A DNA stretch of 64,000 nt from Pseudomonas taiwanensis (GTDB lineage: Bacteria; Pseudomonadota; Gammaproteobacteria; Pseudomonadales; Pseudomonadaceae): positions 248,001 through 312,000 of the forward strand of contig NZ_QJRF01000030.1 of NCBI RefSeq assembly GCF_013393345.1. Direction: 5' to 3'. Below, piece after piece: positions 52,454 to 62,673 of the stretch. A model generated the notes under the pieces. It did not search any database, was not told the DNA's origin, and was given only the letters and a program-made list of their open reading frames with translations. The translations under genes were made by a program, and so were the position numbers. Position 1 is the stretch's first letter. Every line of letters starts with the position of its first letter.

Positions 52454-53329
52454 ATGTCCGCATTCCTGATCGACGGAAAAGCCGAAGCCCGGCAACTGCG
52501 TGAACGTCTTGTACAGGACGTGAGCGCATTCGCTACTCGACACGGCCGCGCGCCCGGCCTGGCAGTCATTCTCGTGGGGGCCGATCCCGCCAGCGAGGTG
52601 TATGTACGCAACAAGGTGCTGCAAACGGAAGAGGTAGGTATGCACTCGTTCGAGTACCGCATGCCCGCCGACACCACGGAGGAGCGTCTACTCGCAAAGA
52701 TCGACACCCTCAATCTTGATGACCGCGTTGACGGCATCCTGGTGCAGCTGCCCCTGCCAGCGGGCATCGATGTCACCCGGGTCATCGAGCGCATTGACCC
52801 GGCGAAGGATGTCGATGGATTCACCATCACCAATGCGGGTCGCCTGGCAACGGGGCTGGATGCTCTGGTGCCCTGCACGCCGACGGGGGTGATGTTCCTG
52901 CTGAGGAATGTGCATCGCACTTTAGTTGGCCTGAATGCGCTGGTGATTGGCGCATCCAATATCGTTGGCAAGCCCATGGCACGGCTGCTGCTGCAGGAAC
53001 GCTGCACCGTGACCATCGCTCACAGCAAGACTGTAGATCTTGAGGCAAGGTGTCGGCAGGCCGACATTCTGGTCGTGGCAACCGGCGTTCCCCAGATGAT
53101 TCCCGGCGATTGGGTAAAGCCCGGGGCTACGGTTATCGATGTCGGTATCAGCCGCATCAAGCAGGCGAACGGAACTACCAGGCTGGTGGGCGACGTTCAC
53201 TTCGAAAGCGCAGTTGAGCGAGCCGGAGCGATTACACCTGTGCCAGGTGGCGTTGGGCCGATGACGATCGCTTGCTTGCTGGCCAATACGCTAAGTGCAG
53301 CACAGCGGCGTGTGGAAGTTCAGAGCTAG
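52454..53329 (+). CDS. folD: Methylene-THF dehydrogenase / cyclohydrolase, second copy
   Basis: A 291-residue FolD with [69 protein letters not shown] and [12 protein letters not shown]. It oxidises the one-carbon unit at the methylene-THF level. ATG 52454 follows CCGGAGAAA. Paralogue of 4608-5477. Confidence 0.95.
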   Translation: MSAFLIDGKAEARQLRERLVQDVSAFATRHGRAPGLAVILVGADPASEVYVRNKVLQTEEVGMHSFEYRMPADTTEERLLAKIDTLNLDDRVDGILVQLPLPAGIDVTRVIERIDPAKDVDGFTITNAGRLATGLDALVPCTPTGVMFLLRNVHRTLVGLNALVIGASNIVGKPMARLLLQERCTVTIAHSKTVDLEARCRQADILVVATGVPQMIPGDWVKPGATVIDVGISRIKQANGTTRLVGDVHFESAVERAGAITPVPGGVGPMTIACLLANTLSAAQRRVEVQS

Positions 53330-53350
53330 CTTTAATGGAACTGCTAAAGG

Positions 53351-53372
53351 TGCAGCCCATGGTAGGGCTGCA
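53351..53372 (+). terminator. Hairpin between folD and folK of the second cassette
   Basis: TGCAGCCC / GGGCTGCA with a six-base loop, no T-run after it. May weaken transcription into folK. Confidence 0.4.
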
Positions 53373-53388
53373 TCTTCCAGATCGTGAA

Positions 53389-53901
53389 ATGACCGGCAAG
53401 ATAGCAATGCCAAGCACCCTCATTTTTCTTGGCCTGGGCAGCAATCACCGGCGCGAGCGTAACCTCAGTGACGGACTGCGATTGCTGGCGAGGAGGCTGC
53501 GCGATATCAGGTGCTCCGATATCTATGAAAGCACTGCCGTTGGAGCGTCATACGCCGCGCCATTCCTGAATCTAGTGGTTTCGGCCGTGACGACACTTGA
53601 GTTGCAGGAGCTGGTGCGTTGGCTGAAGAGCGTAGAGGCAAGTTGCGGACGAACCGCTGAGCAGATAGGCCTTGATATAGATTTGCTGACCTATGGCGAC
53701 CTGGTTGGCCGATTCGAGTGTATCGAATTGCCTCATCCAGATATCTCTCGTCATGCCTTTGTCTTGCGCCCGCTTGCGGAGCTTGCTCCCTACCATATAC
53801 ATCCCAGGTTTGGACTCAGCTTTTCGGAGCTGTGGGACGACAGGCAGCCCGGTCCGTCGCTGAATTGGCACTGTGCTCAATGGCAAACCGCTGCGCGGTA
53901 A
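53389..53901 (+). CDS. folK: HPPK-like protein, second copy, divergent active site
   Basis: About 170 residues of the HPPK family: LIFLGLGSNHRRERNLSDGL, PFLNLVVSAVTTLELQEL, LDIDLLTYGD with both Mg-binding Asp, and LPHPDISRHAFVLRPLAELAP. The family Arg three residues before the first Asp (R-x-L-D) is Ile here (EQIGLDIDLL), while the copy at 5486 keeps it. It may be impaired. Start at ATG 53389 or 53407; no decisive ribosome site. Confidence 0.75.
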   Translation: MTGKIAMPSTLIFLGLGSNHRRERNLSDGLRLLARRLRDIRCSDIYESTAVGASYAAPFLNLVVSAVTTLELQELVRWLKSVEASCGRTAEQIGLDIDLLTYGDLVGRFECIELPHPDISRHAFVLRPLAELAPYHIHPRFGLSFSELWDDRQPGPSLNWHCAQWQTAAR

Positions 53902-54243
53902 GGGGCGGCGTCACTCCGCCAGGGCAAGCTCATTGTGACCTTAGAGGGAGTGCTAACAACGCCTCGGGAGCCGCCAACTGTCGATCATTAGCCCACCAAA
54001 GCGTGGAGAGTGTCTAGGAAAGCCGGGGCGATTCGGGTTCTAAGCGGTTCAGCACAAGCGGTCTTCACTCGGACGCCTCACCATACCGGCCGTGGTGGCC
54101 AGGTGGCCGAGTCGCTGTCTTCAGCAGCAGTTAGCGGGAGTCCAAGGAAGCCGGTATGCACGAAGGAATAGTCCCCCAGTAAACATGTTCAGAGTGTCCT
54201 TGTTGGGAATTGGTAGACAGTAGGCGGGACGTAAATGAGAGTT
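53902..54243. other. Non-coding gap between folK and the Nudix gene
   Basis: Convergent ends of the two genes. I see no gene and no clear terminator hairpin with a T-run. Confidence 0.5.
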
Positions 54244-54711
54244 TTAGCTTAGGTTAGCCGTCATTGACGAGGATCTGAGCTCGCAGGCATTCAAGATGTG
54301 TGCGAACCAGGAGACGGTGGGCACCTGACCCAGTTCATGCGGCGCCAGCCAGACTGAGGCGTCGTTTTCCCAGTTAAGCGTGAGCGTTCGAGTCAGGCTG
54401 TGGAAGTGAAAGGCGTAAACACGCCAAGTGCGACCATCTTGACCCGGCAAATTCAATACGCTGCTGCTAAGCAGTTTCAAGTGATGCTTTGAAATTCCCG
54501 CCTCTTCTTCCACTTCGACCAGGGCCTGAGAAAGCGGATCGCGATCGTGGTCGAGAAACCCGGTAATGCAATTCCAGCGCCCGACATCACCTGTTACCAG
54601 ATTGCTGCGACGCAGCAGAGCTAGCTCCCCCTTATGGGAAAGAACCGCCGCAACAATCTCGCAGACACTTCCGGAAAATCGTTGAACAGCTGATTCGCGT
54701 TGACTTCCCAT
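54244..54711 (-). CDS. Nudix hydrolase
   Basis: A 155-residue Nudix protein with box GFLDHDRDPLSQALVEVEEEAGI; the usual REUxEE reads VEVEEE, with the Arg changed to Val, so activity may be altered. It would hydrolyse a nucleoside diphosphate derivative. ATG 54711 has GGAG six bases upstream; ATG 54723 is possible. It is leftward, downstream of the TCAAC-N6-GTTGA dyad at 54791. Confidence 0.8.
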   Translation of the reverse strand: MGSQRESAVQRFSGSVCEIVAAVLSHKGELALLRRSNLVTGDVGRWNCITGFLDHDRDPLSQALVEVEEEAGISKHHLKLLSSSVLNLPGQDGRTWRVYAFHFHSLTRTLTLNWENDASVWLAPHELGQVPTVSWFAHILNACELRSSSMTANLS

Positions 54712-54790
54712 GGTGTGCTCCATTAGTCAGCACAAGCGGTGGTGCGGGGGAATGGCGTAGTCGTAATGATTAGCCGTAAATCGACGCCAG

Positions 54791-54806
54791 TCAACTATGG
54801 TGTTGA
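54791..54806. promoter_or_regulatory. Dyad TCAAC-N6-GTTGA, copy 1
   Basis: Perfect arms around TATGGT, 80 bases upstream of the Nudix start. Same dyad as at 55857, 55889 and 56842. Confidence 0.65.
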
Positions 54807-54914
54807 TTTTTTCTGTCGCTCTCTGATTTCTCAATTTTCAACCTGTCTATGGCACGTTTGTTGTTGACATCTGAGGTGGGGGCTCCAGCCGAATGGCTGG
54901 AGCCTTTGGGACGC

Positions 54915-55808
<894 letters not shown>

Positions 55809-55856
55809 CTACGCGGTACCGGTGCTTTCAAGAATGGGGCTATCGGATTGGATCAG

Positions 55857-55904
55857 TCAACCAAGGTGTTGATTTTTTGTTTGAATAGTCAACATTGACG
55901 TTGA
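55857..55904. promoter_or_regulatory. Paired TCAAC-N6-GTTGA dyads, copies 2 and 3
   Basis: TCAAC-CAAGGT-GTTGA at 55857-55872 and TCAAC-ATTGAC-GTTGA at 55889-55904, centres 32 bases apart (three helical turns), in the divergent region between the SDR at 54915 and the hydratase at 56005. Confidence 0.7.
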
Positions 55905-56004
55905 CTTGTCGGTCTCGGTGGTGCAACCATGATTTGAGCGTTACCGCAAGTCGGGCGAGCGCTTGGGCATTGCTTCTTCCGATCAACTAAGGTTCCGCTG
56001 CCAT

Positions 56005-56790
56005 ATGTCACCTACGAATATTCAGTCAGGCAACGAGTCGGCCATTTTAGAGATGGTTGGTCCTATTGCCGTCATCACGCTCAACCGTCCCGGCTCATTC
56101 AATGCAATTGATATAGAAATGGCGGTATGTCTGGAACAGCTGGCTTTGACTGTTGAGCGGAGCGATAGCGTCCGGGTGCTGGTCATTCGTGGGGCGGGTA
56201 AGGCGTTCTGTGCCGGCGGTGACGTCAATCTGTTCCTCTCCCATCTCGACGATTTGGCGCCGCCGATCGGTAAATTACTGGAACATTTCAACCGCTTTCT
56301 CTCGGTCTTGCGACGCATGGACAAGTTGGTGCTGACCAGTGTGCATGGCGCGGTGGCCGGTGCTGGATTTTCCATGGCCTTCATGGGGGACTTCTGTATT
56401 GCTGCGGCAAATACCCGTTTTCGTCCTGCCTATGCGCAGATCGGGGTTTCACCTGACGGTGGCGGTACGATCGGTGTTGTGCAGGCGCTAGGGGCGCGGC
56501 GCGCCCTGCAGATATTTCTGGACGAGACGGAGTTGAGCGCTGACGAGGCCAGCCAACTCGGTTTGTTGTCCAGGGTGGTCGAGCCGGCCGAACTGGAAGG
56601 CAAAACCCATGAGTACGCCGAGCGTCTGGCTGAACTGAGTCCGATAGCTGCGTCCCGTACAAAGCGTCTGGTCTGGCAATCAGCCTCAGTTCCGTTGGAG
56701 CAGCAGCTTGAGGCCGAGGCACAATCCATCATCGCCTGCATGGCTACCAGCGAGTTTAGAGAGCTGCTGAAAGGCTTGCGGCGTCGCTGA
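56005..56790 (+). CDS. Enoyl-CoA hydratase/isomerase
   Basis: A 261-residue crotonase-fold protein: VITLNRPGSFNAIDIEMA, RGAGKAFCAGGDVNLF and VHGAVAGAGFSMAFMGDFCIAA form the oxyanion hole. The region AYAQIGVSPDGGGT resembles PaaG-type isomerases, with an Asp in place of the second hydratase Glu. So it may isomerise rather than hydrate. ATG 56005 is preferred; an upstream TTG frame exists. Second step enzyme of the beta-oxidation-like set at 54.9-60 kb. Confidence 0.88.
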   Translation: MSPTNIQSGNESAILEMVGPIAVITLNRPGSFNAIDIEMAVCLEQLALTVERSDSVRVLVIRGAGKAFCAGGDVNLFLSHLDDLAPPIGKLLEHFNRFLSVLRRMDKLVLTSVHGAVAGAGFSMAFMGDFCIAAANTRFRPAYAQIGVSPDGGGTIGVVQALGARRALQIFLDETELSADEASQLGLLSRVVEPAELEGKTHEYAERLAELSPIAASRTKRLVWQSASVPLEQQLEAEAQSIIACMATSEFRELLKGLRRR

Positions 56791-56841
56791 GGCTGGGTTG
56801 ATGTGCTCGCTCTTCGGAGGGGGAAAGGTGTAAAGTTAAAA

Positions 56842-56857
56842 TCAACTCAAGTGTTGA
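56842..56857. promoter_or_regulatory. Dyad TCAAC-N6-GTTGA, copy 4
   Basis: Perfect arms around TCAAGT, 60 bases before the SDR start at 56918. Confidence 0.65.
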
Positions 56858-56917
56858 TAAGTGGTGAATGATGTGCAAGAGTGCCTCCAAGATCAACAAA
56901 GACAAGAAGGAGGGGAC

Positions 56918-57802
56918 ATGTCGAGATTGCAGGGTAAGGTGGCTATCGTCACTGGCGGCGCTCGGGGCATTGGCAAATGCATTGTCGAGACCTTTGTTGC
57001 CGAAGGTGCGAAGGTGGTGGTCGGTGACATCAATGACCAGGCTGCCGACCTCGAATCACAGCTTGGCGCTGAGTGGGTTGCGTTCAAACGCACGGACGTG
57101 ACCAGCGATGTCGAGATTGAGGCGTTGGTGGCCTATGCGGTTGAACGCTTTGGACGCCTGGACATCATGGTCAACAACGCCGGTGCCCTCGGCGATCAAA
57201 CCAAGCTGATCGAGCTTGATGCGGACGGTTTTACCAAAACGGTAACTTTGCTGCTTCGCTCTGCGGCACTTGGTCACAAGTATGCTGCGCGTCAGATGAT
57301 TGCCCAGGGGCAGGGCGGTAGTATCGTTTCAATTTCCAGTATTGCCGGTATCGAAGCCGGCTGGTCATCGGTTTCCTACGATGCAGCTAAGGCCGCAGTA
57401 CTGCACCTGGCGCGTTCAGCCTCTTATGAACTGGCGCCCAAGCAAATCAGATCCAACGTGGTCGCGCCCGGTCTAATTCTCACACCAATCATTGGTACCG
57501 CTTGCGATGTGGCACCTGAGCATTACGCGGCGTTCACTGAAAGTCTTGAGGAGCCCTACGGCAAGCTGATTCCTCTGGGCCGGGCCGGCAAGCCGAAGGA
57601 TATTGCTGAAGCGGTACTGTTCTTTGCCTCCGATGCTTCTGCGCATGTCACCGGCCAGTCCATTGCCGTTGACGGAGGTTTAACCTCCATGACCGGCTTT
57701 GACATCGGCGGAGTTGTGGCGCAGGCGGTTGAGAGTTTCAACGCGCGGATCGGTAATACCGAGAGCGGAAAGGTCGGCTGGCTACCGAACAGGAATGGCT
57801 GA
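56918..57802 (+). CDS. Short-chain dehydrogenase/reductase
   Basis: A 294-residue SDR: VAIVTGGARGIGKCIV, IMVNNAGALGD, VSISSIAGIEAGWSSVSYDAAK with Ser, Tyr and Lys, and NVVAPGLILTPI. A C-terminal extension beyond the usual 250 residues (GVVAQAVESFNARIG..) is seen. ATG 56918 follows AAGGAGGGG. It has its own TCAAC dyad upstream and a terminator downstream. Confidence 0.9.
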   Translation: MSRLQGKVAIVTGGARGIGKCIVETFVAEGAKVVVGDINDQAADLESQLGAEWVAFKRTDVTSDVEIEALVAYAVERFGRLDIMVNNAGALGDQTKLIELDADGFTKTVTLLLRSAALGHKYAARQMIAQGQGGSIVSISSIAGIEAGWSSVSYDAAKAAVLHLARSASYELAPKQIRSNVVAPGLILTPIIGTACDVAPEHYAAFTESLEEPYGKLIPLGRAGKPKDIAEAVLFFASDASAHVTGQSIAVDGGLTSMTGFDIGGVVAQAVESFNARIGNTESGKVGWLPNRNG

Positions 57803-57880
57803 ATATAGGGGCAAAGCGAACTTCCGTTAATTACCCTGAAGTTCGCGCTTCCGGTTTAGTTTGTGGCAACGCTCCATTTT

Positions 57881-57918
57881 GGGCCACTGGCAGATAATGT
57901 CAGTCAGGCCCTTCTTTT
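57881..57918 (+). terminator. Rho-independent terminator
   Basis: Outer stem GGGCC / GGCCC and inner stem ACTGGCA / TGTCAGT (one G-T pair), followed by TTCTTTTTT. Separates the SDR from the thiolase. A second hairpin, GCGAACTTC / GAAGTTCGC, lies at 57816-57846. Confidence 0.75.
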
Positions 57919-57982
57919 TTAAGGTATAGGGGCGGCACTGTCGCCAAGGTCGCTACCAATTTACTGATTAGGATGGCTACAC

Positions 57983-59170
57983 ATGACACAGCGTCAGGTA
58001 TTTGTGGTGGGGGCTGCACGCACCGCAATTGGCAGTTTTGGTGGTTCCCTGAAGGATCTTCCGCTTTCCACTCTGGCTACCGTAGCGGTACAGGCGGCAA
58101 TTGAGCGTGCCGGCATCGAGCCGGGACAGGTCGGGCACGTGGTCATGGGGAATGTGATTCCCACCGAGCCCAGGGATGCCTACCTGAGTCGAGTCGCTGC
58201 CATCGATGCCGGTGTGCCGCAGGAAACTCCCGCGTTTAACGTCAATCGTCTGTGCGGCTCCGGTCTGCAGGCCATCGTATCCGCCGCGCAGTCGATTCTG
58301 CTAGGCGACACGGATATTGCTATCGGTGCTGGAGCGGAAAGTATGAGCCGCGGCCCTTTCATGATCGGCAATCTGCGCTGGGGCGCGCGGCTCGGCAATG
58401 CTGAAGCCATCGACTATATGAACGGCATTCTGCATGACCCCTGGAAGCGCATTCACATGGGGGGCACCGCCGAGAATGTGGCTGCCCGTTATGGCATTGA
58501 CCGTACTTCGCAGGATGAACTCGCGGTTGAAAGTCAGCGCCGCGCTGCCCGTGCAATTTCCAAGGGCTATTTCGACGAGCAGATTGTGCCGGTCGAACTC
58601 AAGACTCGCAAAGGCACCAGTTACTTCAGCCGCGACGAAAATGTCCGCGCCGACGTGACAATCGAGCAACTCTCAGCAATGAAGCCGATTTTTGTCAAAG
58701 AAAATGGCACGGTTACCGCCGGAAATGCCTCCAGTCTGAACGACGGTGCCGCAGCATTAGTACTCATGGAGGGCAAGGCAGCAGAGACGTTGGGCCTGAC
58801 TCCCCTAGCCCGCCTAGTTGGCTACGCCCATGCCGGCGTCGATCCAGATTACATGGGGATAGGCCCGGTGCCGGCGGTTCGTCAGGTGCTTGAGAAAACC
58901 GGCATCAAGCTCGACCAGATTAGTGTGATTGAGGCTAACGAAGCCTTTGCCGCCCAGGCCTGTGCGGTAATCAAGGAGTTGGGGTTGAATCCAGAGATCG
59001 TGAACCCCAATGGTTCGGGTATCTCTCTCGGGCACCCGGTCGGTGCTACCGGTGGAATCATTTCCATCAAGGCCATTTATGAGCTGCAACGTACCGGTGG
59101 GCGTTATGCCCTGGTCACCATGTGTATCGGCGGCGGGCAGGGTATTGCCGCCATATTTGAGCGTGTGTAA
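57983..59170 (+). CDS. Acetyl-CoA acetyltransferase (thiolase)
   Basis: A 395-residue thiolase very like the one at 32628. Nucleophile Cys in [16 protein letters not shown], intact NEAF ([15 protein letters not shown]), His in GHPVGATGG and Cys in [13 protein letters not shown]. Thiolytic cleavage of 3-ketoacyl-CoA, or acetoacetyl-CoA formation. The 3-hydroxyacyl-CoA dehydrogenase gene follows after 33 bases. Confidence 0.94.
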   Translation: MTQRQVFVVGAARTAIGSFGGSLKDLPLSTLATVAVQAAIERAGIEPGQVGHVVMGNVIPTEPRDAYLSRVAAIDAGVPQETPAFNVNRLCGSGLQAIVSAAQSILLGDTDIAIGAGAESMSRGPFMIGNLRWGARLGNAEAIDYMNGILHDPWKRIHMGGTAENVAARYGIDRTSQDELAVESQRRAARAISKGYFDEQIVPVELKTRKGTSYFSRDENVRADVTIEQLSAMKPIFVKENGTVTAGNASSLNDGAAALVLMEGKAAETLGLTPLARLVGYAHAGVDPDYMGIGPVPAVRQVLEKTGIKLDQISVIEANEAFAAQACAVIKELGLNPEIVNPNGSGISLGHPVGATGGIISIKAIYELQRTGGRYALVTMCIGGGQGIAAIFERV

Positions 59171-59203
59171 TAGACAGCATTTTTTAGAGGTTGGACGACA
59201 GCT

Positions 59204-60052
59204 ATGCAGATCAACAAGGTTGGTGTTGTCGGAGCCGGTACCATGGGTAACGGTATTGCTCAGGTTTGTGCCATTGCGGGACTGAGTGTGGTCATGCTGG
59301 ACATTGATCAGCGGTCACTGGAGCGAGGTCTCCATACTGTGTCTGGTAGCCTTGAGCGACTGGTGCGCAAGGAAAAGCTGTCGCCGACCGATTGCGAATC
59401 TGCCCTGCAGCGTATCAAGAGCACTACCGATTACGCCGATCTCGCTGATGTGGATCTGGTGATTGAAGCTGCCTCCGAGGTGGAGAAAGTCAAGCTGGCC
59501 ATCATCCAGACCCTGGACAAAACGGTACGTAAAGACGCGATTATTGCCAGCAATACGTCATCCATGTCCATCACCAAACTGGCGGCGGCAAGTAGCGTGC
59601 CGAACCGCTTCATAGGCATGCACTTTTTCAACCCAGTGCCGGTTATGCTGCTGGTCGAATTGATTCGTGGGCTGCAGACCGATGATGCCACCCACCAGGC
59701 AGCCGAGAAGTTTGTAGAAAATATCAGGAAGACTGCCATCTCGGTAAAGAACAGCGCGGGCTTTGCCGTGAATCGGATTCTGGTACCGATGATCAATGAG
59801 GCGGTATTCGTTTTGCAGGAAGGGATCGCCAGTGCTAGCGCGATCGATGAGGGCATGCGCCTGGGCTGCAACCATGTCATCGGGCCGCTGGCGCTGGCAG
59901 ACCTGATTGGCCTGGATACCCTGCTGTCGGTGATGGAAGTGTTTTACAGCAGCTTCAATGACTCCAAATACCGTCCTGCACCGCTATTGCGTGAGATGGT
60001 CGAAGCCGGCTACTTGGGGCGCAAGAGCGGCCAAGGCTTTTACAGTTATTGA
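59204..60052 (+). CDS. 3-hydroxybutyryl-CoA dehydrogenase
   Basis: A 282-residue protein of the Hbd/PaaH family: NAD motif VGVVGAGTMGNGIAQVCA, ASNTSSMSITKLA, MHFFNPVPVMLLVELIRG with the catalytic His, SAGFAVNRILVPMINEA, and GYLGRKSGQGFYSY at the end. It oxidises a 3-hydroxyacyl-CoA to the substrate of the thiolase before it. Confidence 0.94.
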   Translation: MQINKVGVVGAGTMGNGIAQVCAIAGLSVVMLDIDQRSLERGLHTVSGSLERLVRKEKLSPTDCESALQRIKSTTDYADLADVDLVIEAASEVEKVKLAIIQTLDKTVRKDAIIASNTSSMSITKLAAASSVPNRFIGMHFFNPVPVMLLVELIRGLQTDDATHQAAEKFVENIRKTAISVKNSAGFAVNRILVPMINEAVFVLQEGIASASAIDEGMRLGCNHVIGPLALADLIGLDTLLSVMEVFYSSFNDSKYRPAPLLREMVEAGYLGRKSGQGFYSY

Positions 60053-60118
60053 GGTTATTCAAGCAAGCTGTGAAGAGGACTTCTCATTACTGGTGAAATA
60101 TGCCAACCCAGTTGCCCG

Positions 60119-61090
60119 ATGAAGCTGATGACCTTCGCCGGCGCCGAGTACTCCGGCAAGCGTAACCAGATTGCAAGGAGTTGTTCCTGATCGAGTTAGA
60201 TCAGGTGGTGCTGTGGAAGGGCTTGGAGGCCCTGATCGAGCCGCATGACCCGAAGGGGGGGGAGGGCCGTACGGTCTATCCGTTGGTGGCGTTGCTGCGT
60301 GTGCATCTCATGCACAACTGGTTTGGCTACAAGGATCCGGCGATGGAGATCTCCTTGTGCAAGACTACCCTCCTGCGCTAGTTCGCCGGCCTGAGCCTGG
60401 AGGGTATCCCCAATGAAACTAACATCCTCACTTCCGGCGTCTCCTGGAGATGCATGAGTCGGCGATTGGGATTCTGGCCGTGATTAACGGCTGCCTGTGG
60501 GGATCTTGGCCTGTCCCTGCCCCAGGGCAGTATCGTCGATGCCTCACTGATCCATGCTCTGAACTCGACCAAGAACCAAGGCTGCAAGTGTGACCCGGAA
60601 ATGTATCAGGCCAAGAAGGGAAACTATTCTACTTCGAGCTAATGCCCACGTTGGCTCCCACGAAGAGTCGGGATTGGTACACCGCGTGGTGGACACTGCG
60701 GCCGTTATCGTGGATATCACCCAGGGCGGAAAACTGCTGCACGGCGAGGCAAGCGTGGCGTGCGCTGACGTCGGTTATGCCGGAGTCGAAAAACGTTCTG
60801 AATAAGAAAGTCGCCAGGTCATCGGGCAGATCACGGCTCGGCGCAGTTCCTACTAGAACTTTGGCAATCGCAGTGCTTTTACAAGGATCTCGGCAAGATC
60901 GAGCAAGCCAATGCGCAGGTACGGGCGAAAATGGAGCATCCTTTTCGGGTGATCAAGCGGTAGTTTGGCTACACCAAGGTTCACTTCCGGGCTCGGCCAA
61001 AAAATGCGGCGCAGCTGGTCACCTTGTTCGCCCTATCAGAACCTATGGATGGCCCGCCGAGAATTGCTGGTAGGGGCAGCCAGGTGGCAG
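60119..61090 (+). mobile_element. Decayed IS5-family transposase
   Basis: Pieces of one transposase in several frames: MKLMTFAGAEYSGKRNQ at 60119, LIELDQVVLWKGLEALIEPHDPK and HNWFGYKDPAM (60181-60381, ended by a TAG where a Gln codon is expected before FAGLSLEGIP), then SHEESGLVHRVVDTAA, ADVGYAGVEKRSE, and FGYTKVHF and AQLVTLFALS near the end. Several frameshifts; no activity possible. Terminal repeats not identified. Confidence 0.85.
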
Positions 61091-61139
61091 CATCTATTTC
61101 TTTACGCATACGTTGATAATCGTTAGCATTGTTTGAAAA

Positions 61140-61159
61140 GTGATCAACAATTGGATCAC
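61140..61159. promoter_or_regulatory. Inverted repeat upstream of the TetR gene
   Basis: GTGATC-N8-GATCAC, 30 bases before the TetR ATG, containing one TCAAC half of the dyad found at 54791-56857. Possible autoregulatory site. Confidence 0.5.
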
Positions 61160-61188
61160 TAAATTTGACTTAAGGAAGAACCTACAGT

Positions 61189-61851
61189 ATGGCCAATTCC
61201 TCACCTCCGAGTAGCAATATATCCCGGCGTCGTAAGTCTGCTTTGAATGACGGGGGAGCCAAGTACAAGGCCAAGAGAGATGAGTTGATCCGCCTTGCAG
61301 CCGAGCTTTTCAAGGAGCATGGTTATCAGACAACGACCCTTAACGACATCGCCAATTATGCTGGAATGGATCGGGCCAGCGTCTATTATTACGTCGGAAA
61401 CAAGGAAGAATTTCTCCGCGATGCAGTCAAGGGGGGAGTTGAGCAGAATGCCAAGAATATCGAAAAGTTGCTCAGCCGTGAGGATCTAGGCACCGGGGAA
61501 AAGCTCAGGCAACTAGTACAATTGCTGATGCAGTCATACAGTGATAGCTATCCTTACATGTACGTCTATATTCAGGAGGAGATGCACAAGATTGCCGACG
61601 CCAAAACCCCTTGGGCGCAGGAAATGCTTGAAAAAACCAAGGGCTTCGAGCATGCGGTGCTGGTTCTGATAAAGCAGGGCGTGGCTGAGGGCAACTTCCG
61701 AGATGATATCCCCGCTAGCCTAGCAGCCAACACTATCTTCGGAATGTTGAACTGGACATATCGCTGGTACACCCCCAGGAGTAAGTTTTCAGCCAAGGAG
61801 GTGGCAGATGCATTTTGCAATATATTCTTTACTGGAATGCAGAAAAACTGA
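61189..61851 (+). CDS. TetR-family regulator
   Basis: A 220-residue TetR protein. DNA-binding domain LAAELFKEHGYQTTTLNDIANYAGMDRASVYYYVGNKEEFLRDAV, then a helical ligand domain. The YYYVGNKEE phrase is shared with KstR2-like repressors that sense acyl-CoA intermediates. ATG 61189 follows AAGGAAG. It is isolated by a decayed IS on each side; its likely targets are the TCAAC-N6-GTTGA sites ahead of the SDR, hydratase and Nudix genes. Confidence 0.9.
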   Translation: MANSSPPSSNISRRRKSALNDGGAKYKAKRDELIRLAAELFKEHGYQTTTLNDIANYAGMDRASVYYYVGNKEEFLRDAVKGGVEQNAKNIEKLLSREDLGTGEKLRQLVQLLMQSYSDSYPYMYVYIQEEMHKIADAKTPWAQEMLEKTKGFEHAVLVLIKQGVAEGNFRDDIPASLAANTIFGMLNWTYRWYTPRSKFSAKEVADAFCNIFFTGMQKN

Positions 61852-62249
61852 CCTGACATCAGCTTCAAAAATCGGGCTCTAGAAATAGTTCGGTTATGAT
61901 GCCGGGAAGCTCTTCAGTGCATGATTTGCCGTTGTCAGTATCCCGATCTACTGTTCTGTGTTTGTGGCGGTTAGGGAAGGTATTTCATGGACATCTTCCG
62001 GAGCGCAATCGGTCAACATGCTGTCGGCAGGTGGGAGCAGTCTTTATCCGGCCTGCTATGTAGGCCGAGAAGCCCTGCCGATCTTGATGGAATCCGCTGA
62101 CGAGGTCCTTATCTGAAGTGCGAACTGCAGGCAGTACCCTTGGCTCATACTCCCAACCAGGATTCCGCGCCACGACTGCCATCATCTGTTTACCGCCAGC
62201 GTTCCCTGTGAGGACTGGTGCTGTGATGAGTTGGGTTGGTCTACTGGGC
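61852..62249. other. Non-coding stretch after the TetR gene
   Basis: Minus strand is open in places but matches nothing I recognise; probably IS debris continuous with the fragment at 62250. Confidence 0.4.
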
Positions 62250-62376
62250 GATGCGCTGATTAGTTCGGACCGGTAGGGCGATCCTGTGGCTAGTATCGTC
62301 CACACGGTTCGGGCCAGCTTGTTAGCCAGCACTGCGACCACCACGTTGTAGGGTCGCTTGGCCGTTAAACGCTCAA
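62250..62376 (-). mobile_element. IS110-like transposase fragment
   Basis: Minus-strand reading VVVAVLANKLARTVWTILATGSPYR resembles the C-terminal block of IS110-family transposases (ALANK.AR..W). The rest is missing. Confidence 0.55.
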
Positions 62377-62664
62377 TCCATGCGGATATTGGCCTTTGGC
62401 GATGATTGAGCGCGATGGGGGTATGGCCAACTTCGTGGCAGGGGAAATTTCTTCGCTCTTGAAGTAGCCCCGGTCGGTGACCACCGGCAGCACTTCCATG
62501 CCCATGGCCTCCTGGGCTTGCTTGGCCATCGCACTCATTTGATTGTGGTCAATGCCGGTGTTGCGACTTCGTGTGTCACGATCAGATGAGTGCGGAGAAC
62601 CGCGCGAGCTGGATGGCCTGCCGGACAGAAGTCGGTCCGGCAGACTTAGGTCGCTGTCTGTCAA
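62377..62664 (-). mobile_element. IS1182-like transposase fragment
   Basis: Minus-strand reading RNTGIDHNQMSAMAKQAQEAMGMEVLPVVTDRGYFKSEEI resembles the DDE core of IS1182-family transposases (..MAKQAKEAL....V.ADRGYY). Truncated at both ends and frame-altered; joined to the IS110-like piece. Confidence 0.7.
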
Positions 62665-62673
62665 TACCGCGAA

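Noticed and set aside
62619-62642. Hairpin TGCCGGAC/GTCCGGCA after the ferredoxin gene as a terminator
   Set aside because: No T-run on the minus strand; it may be part of the IS debris.
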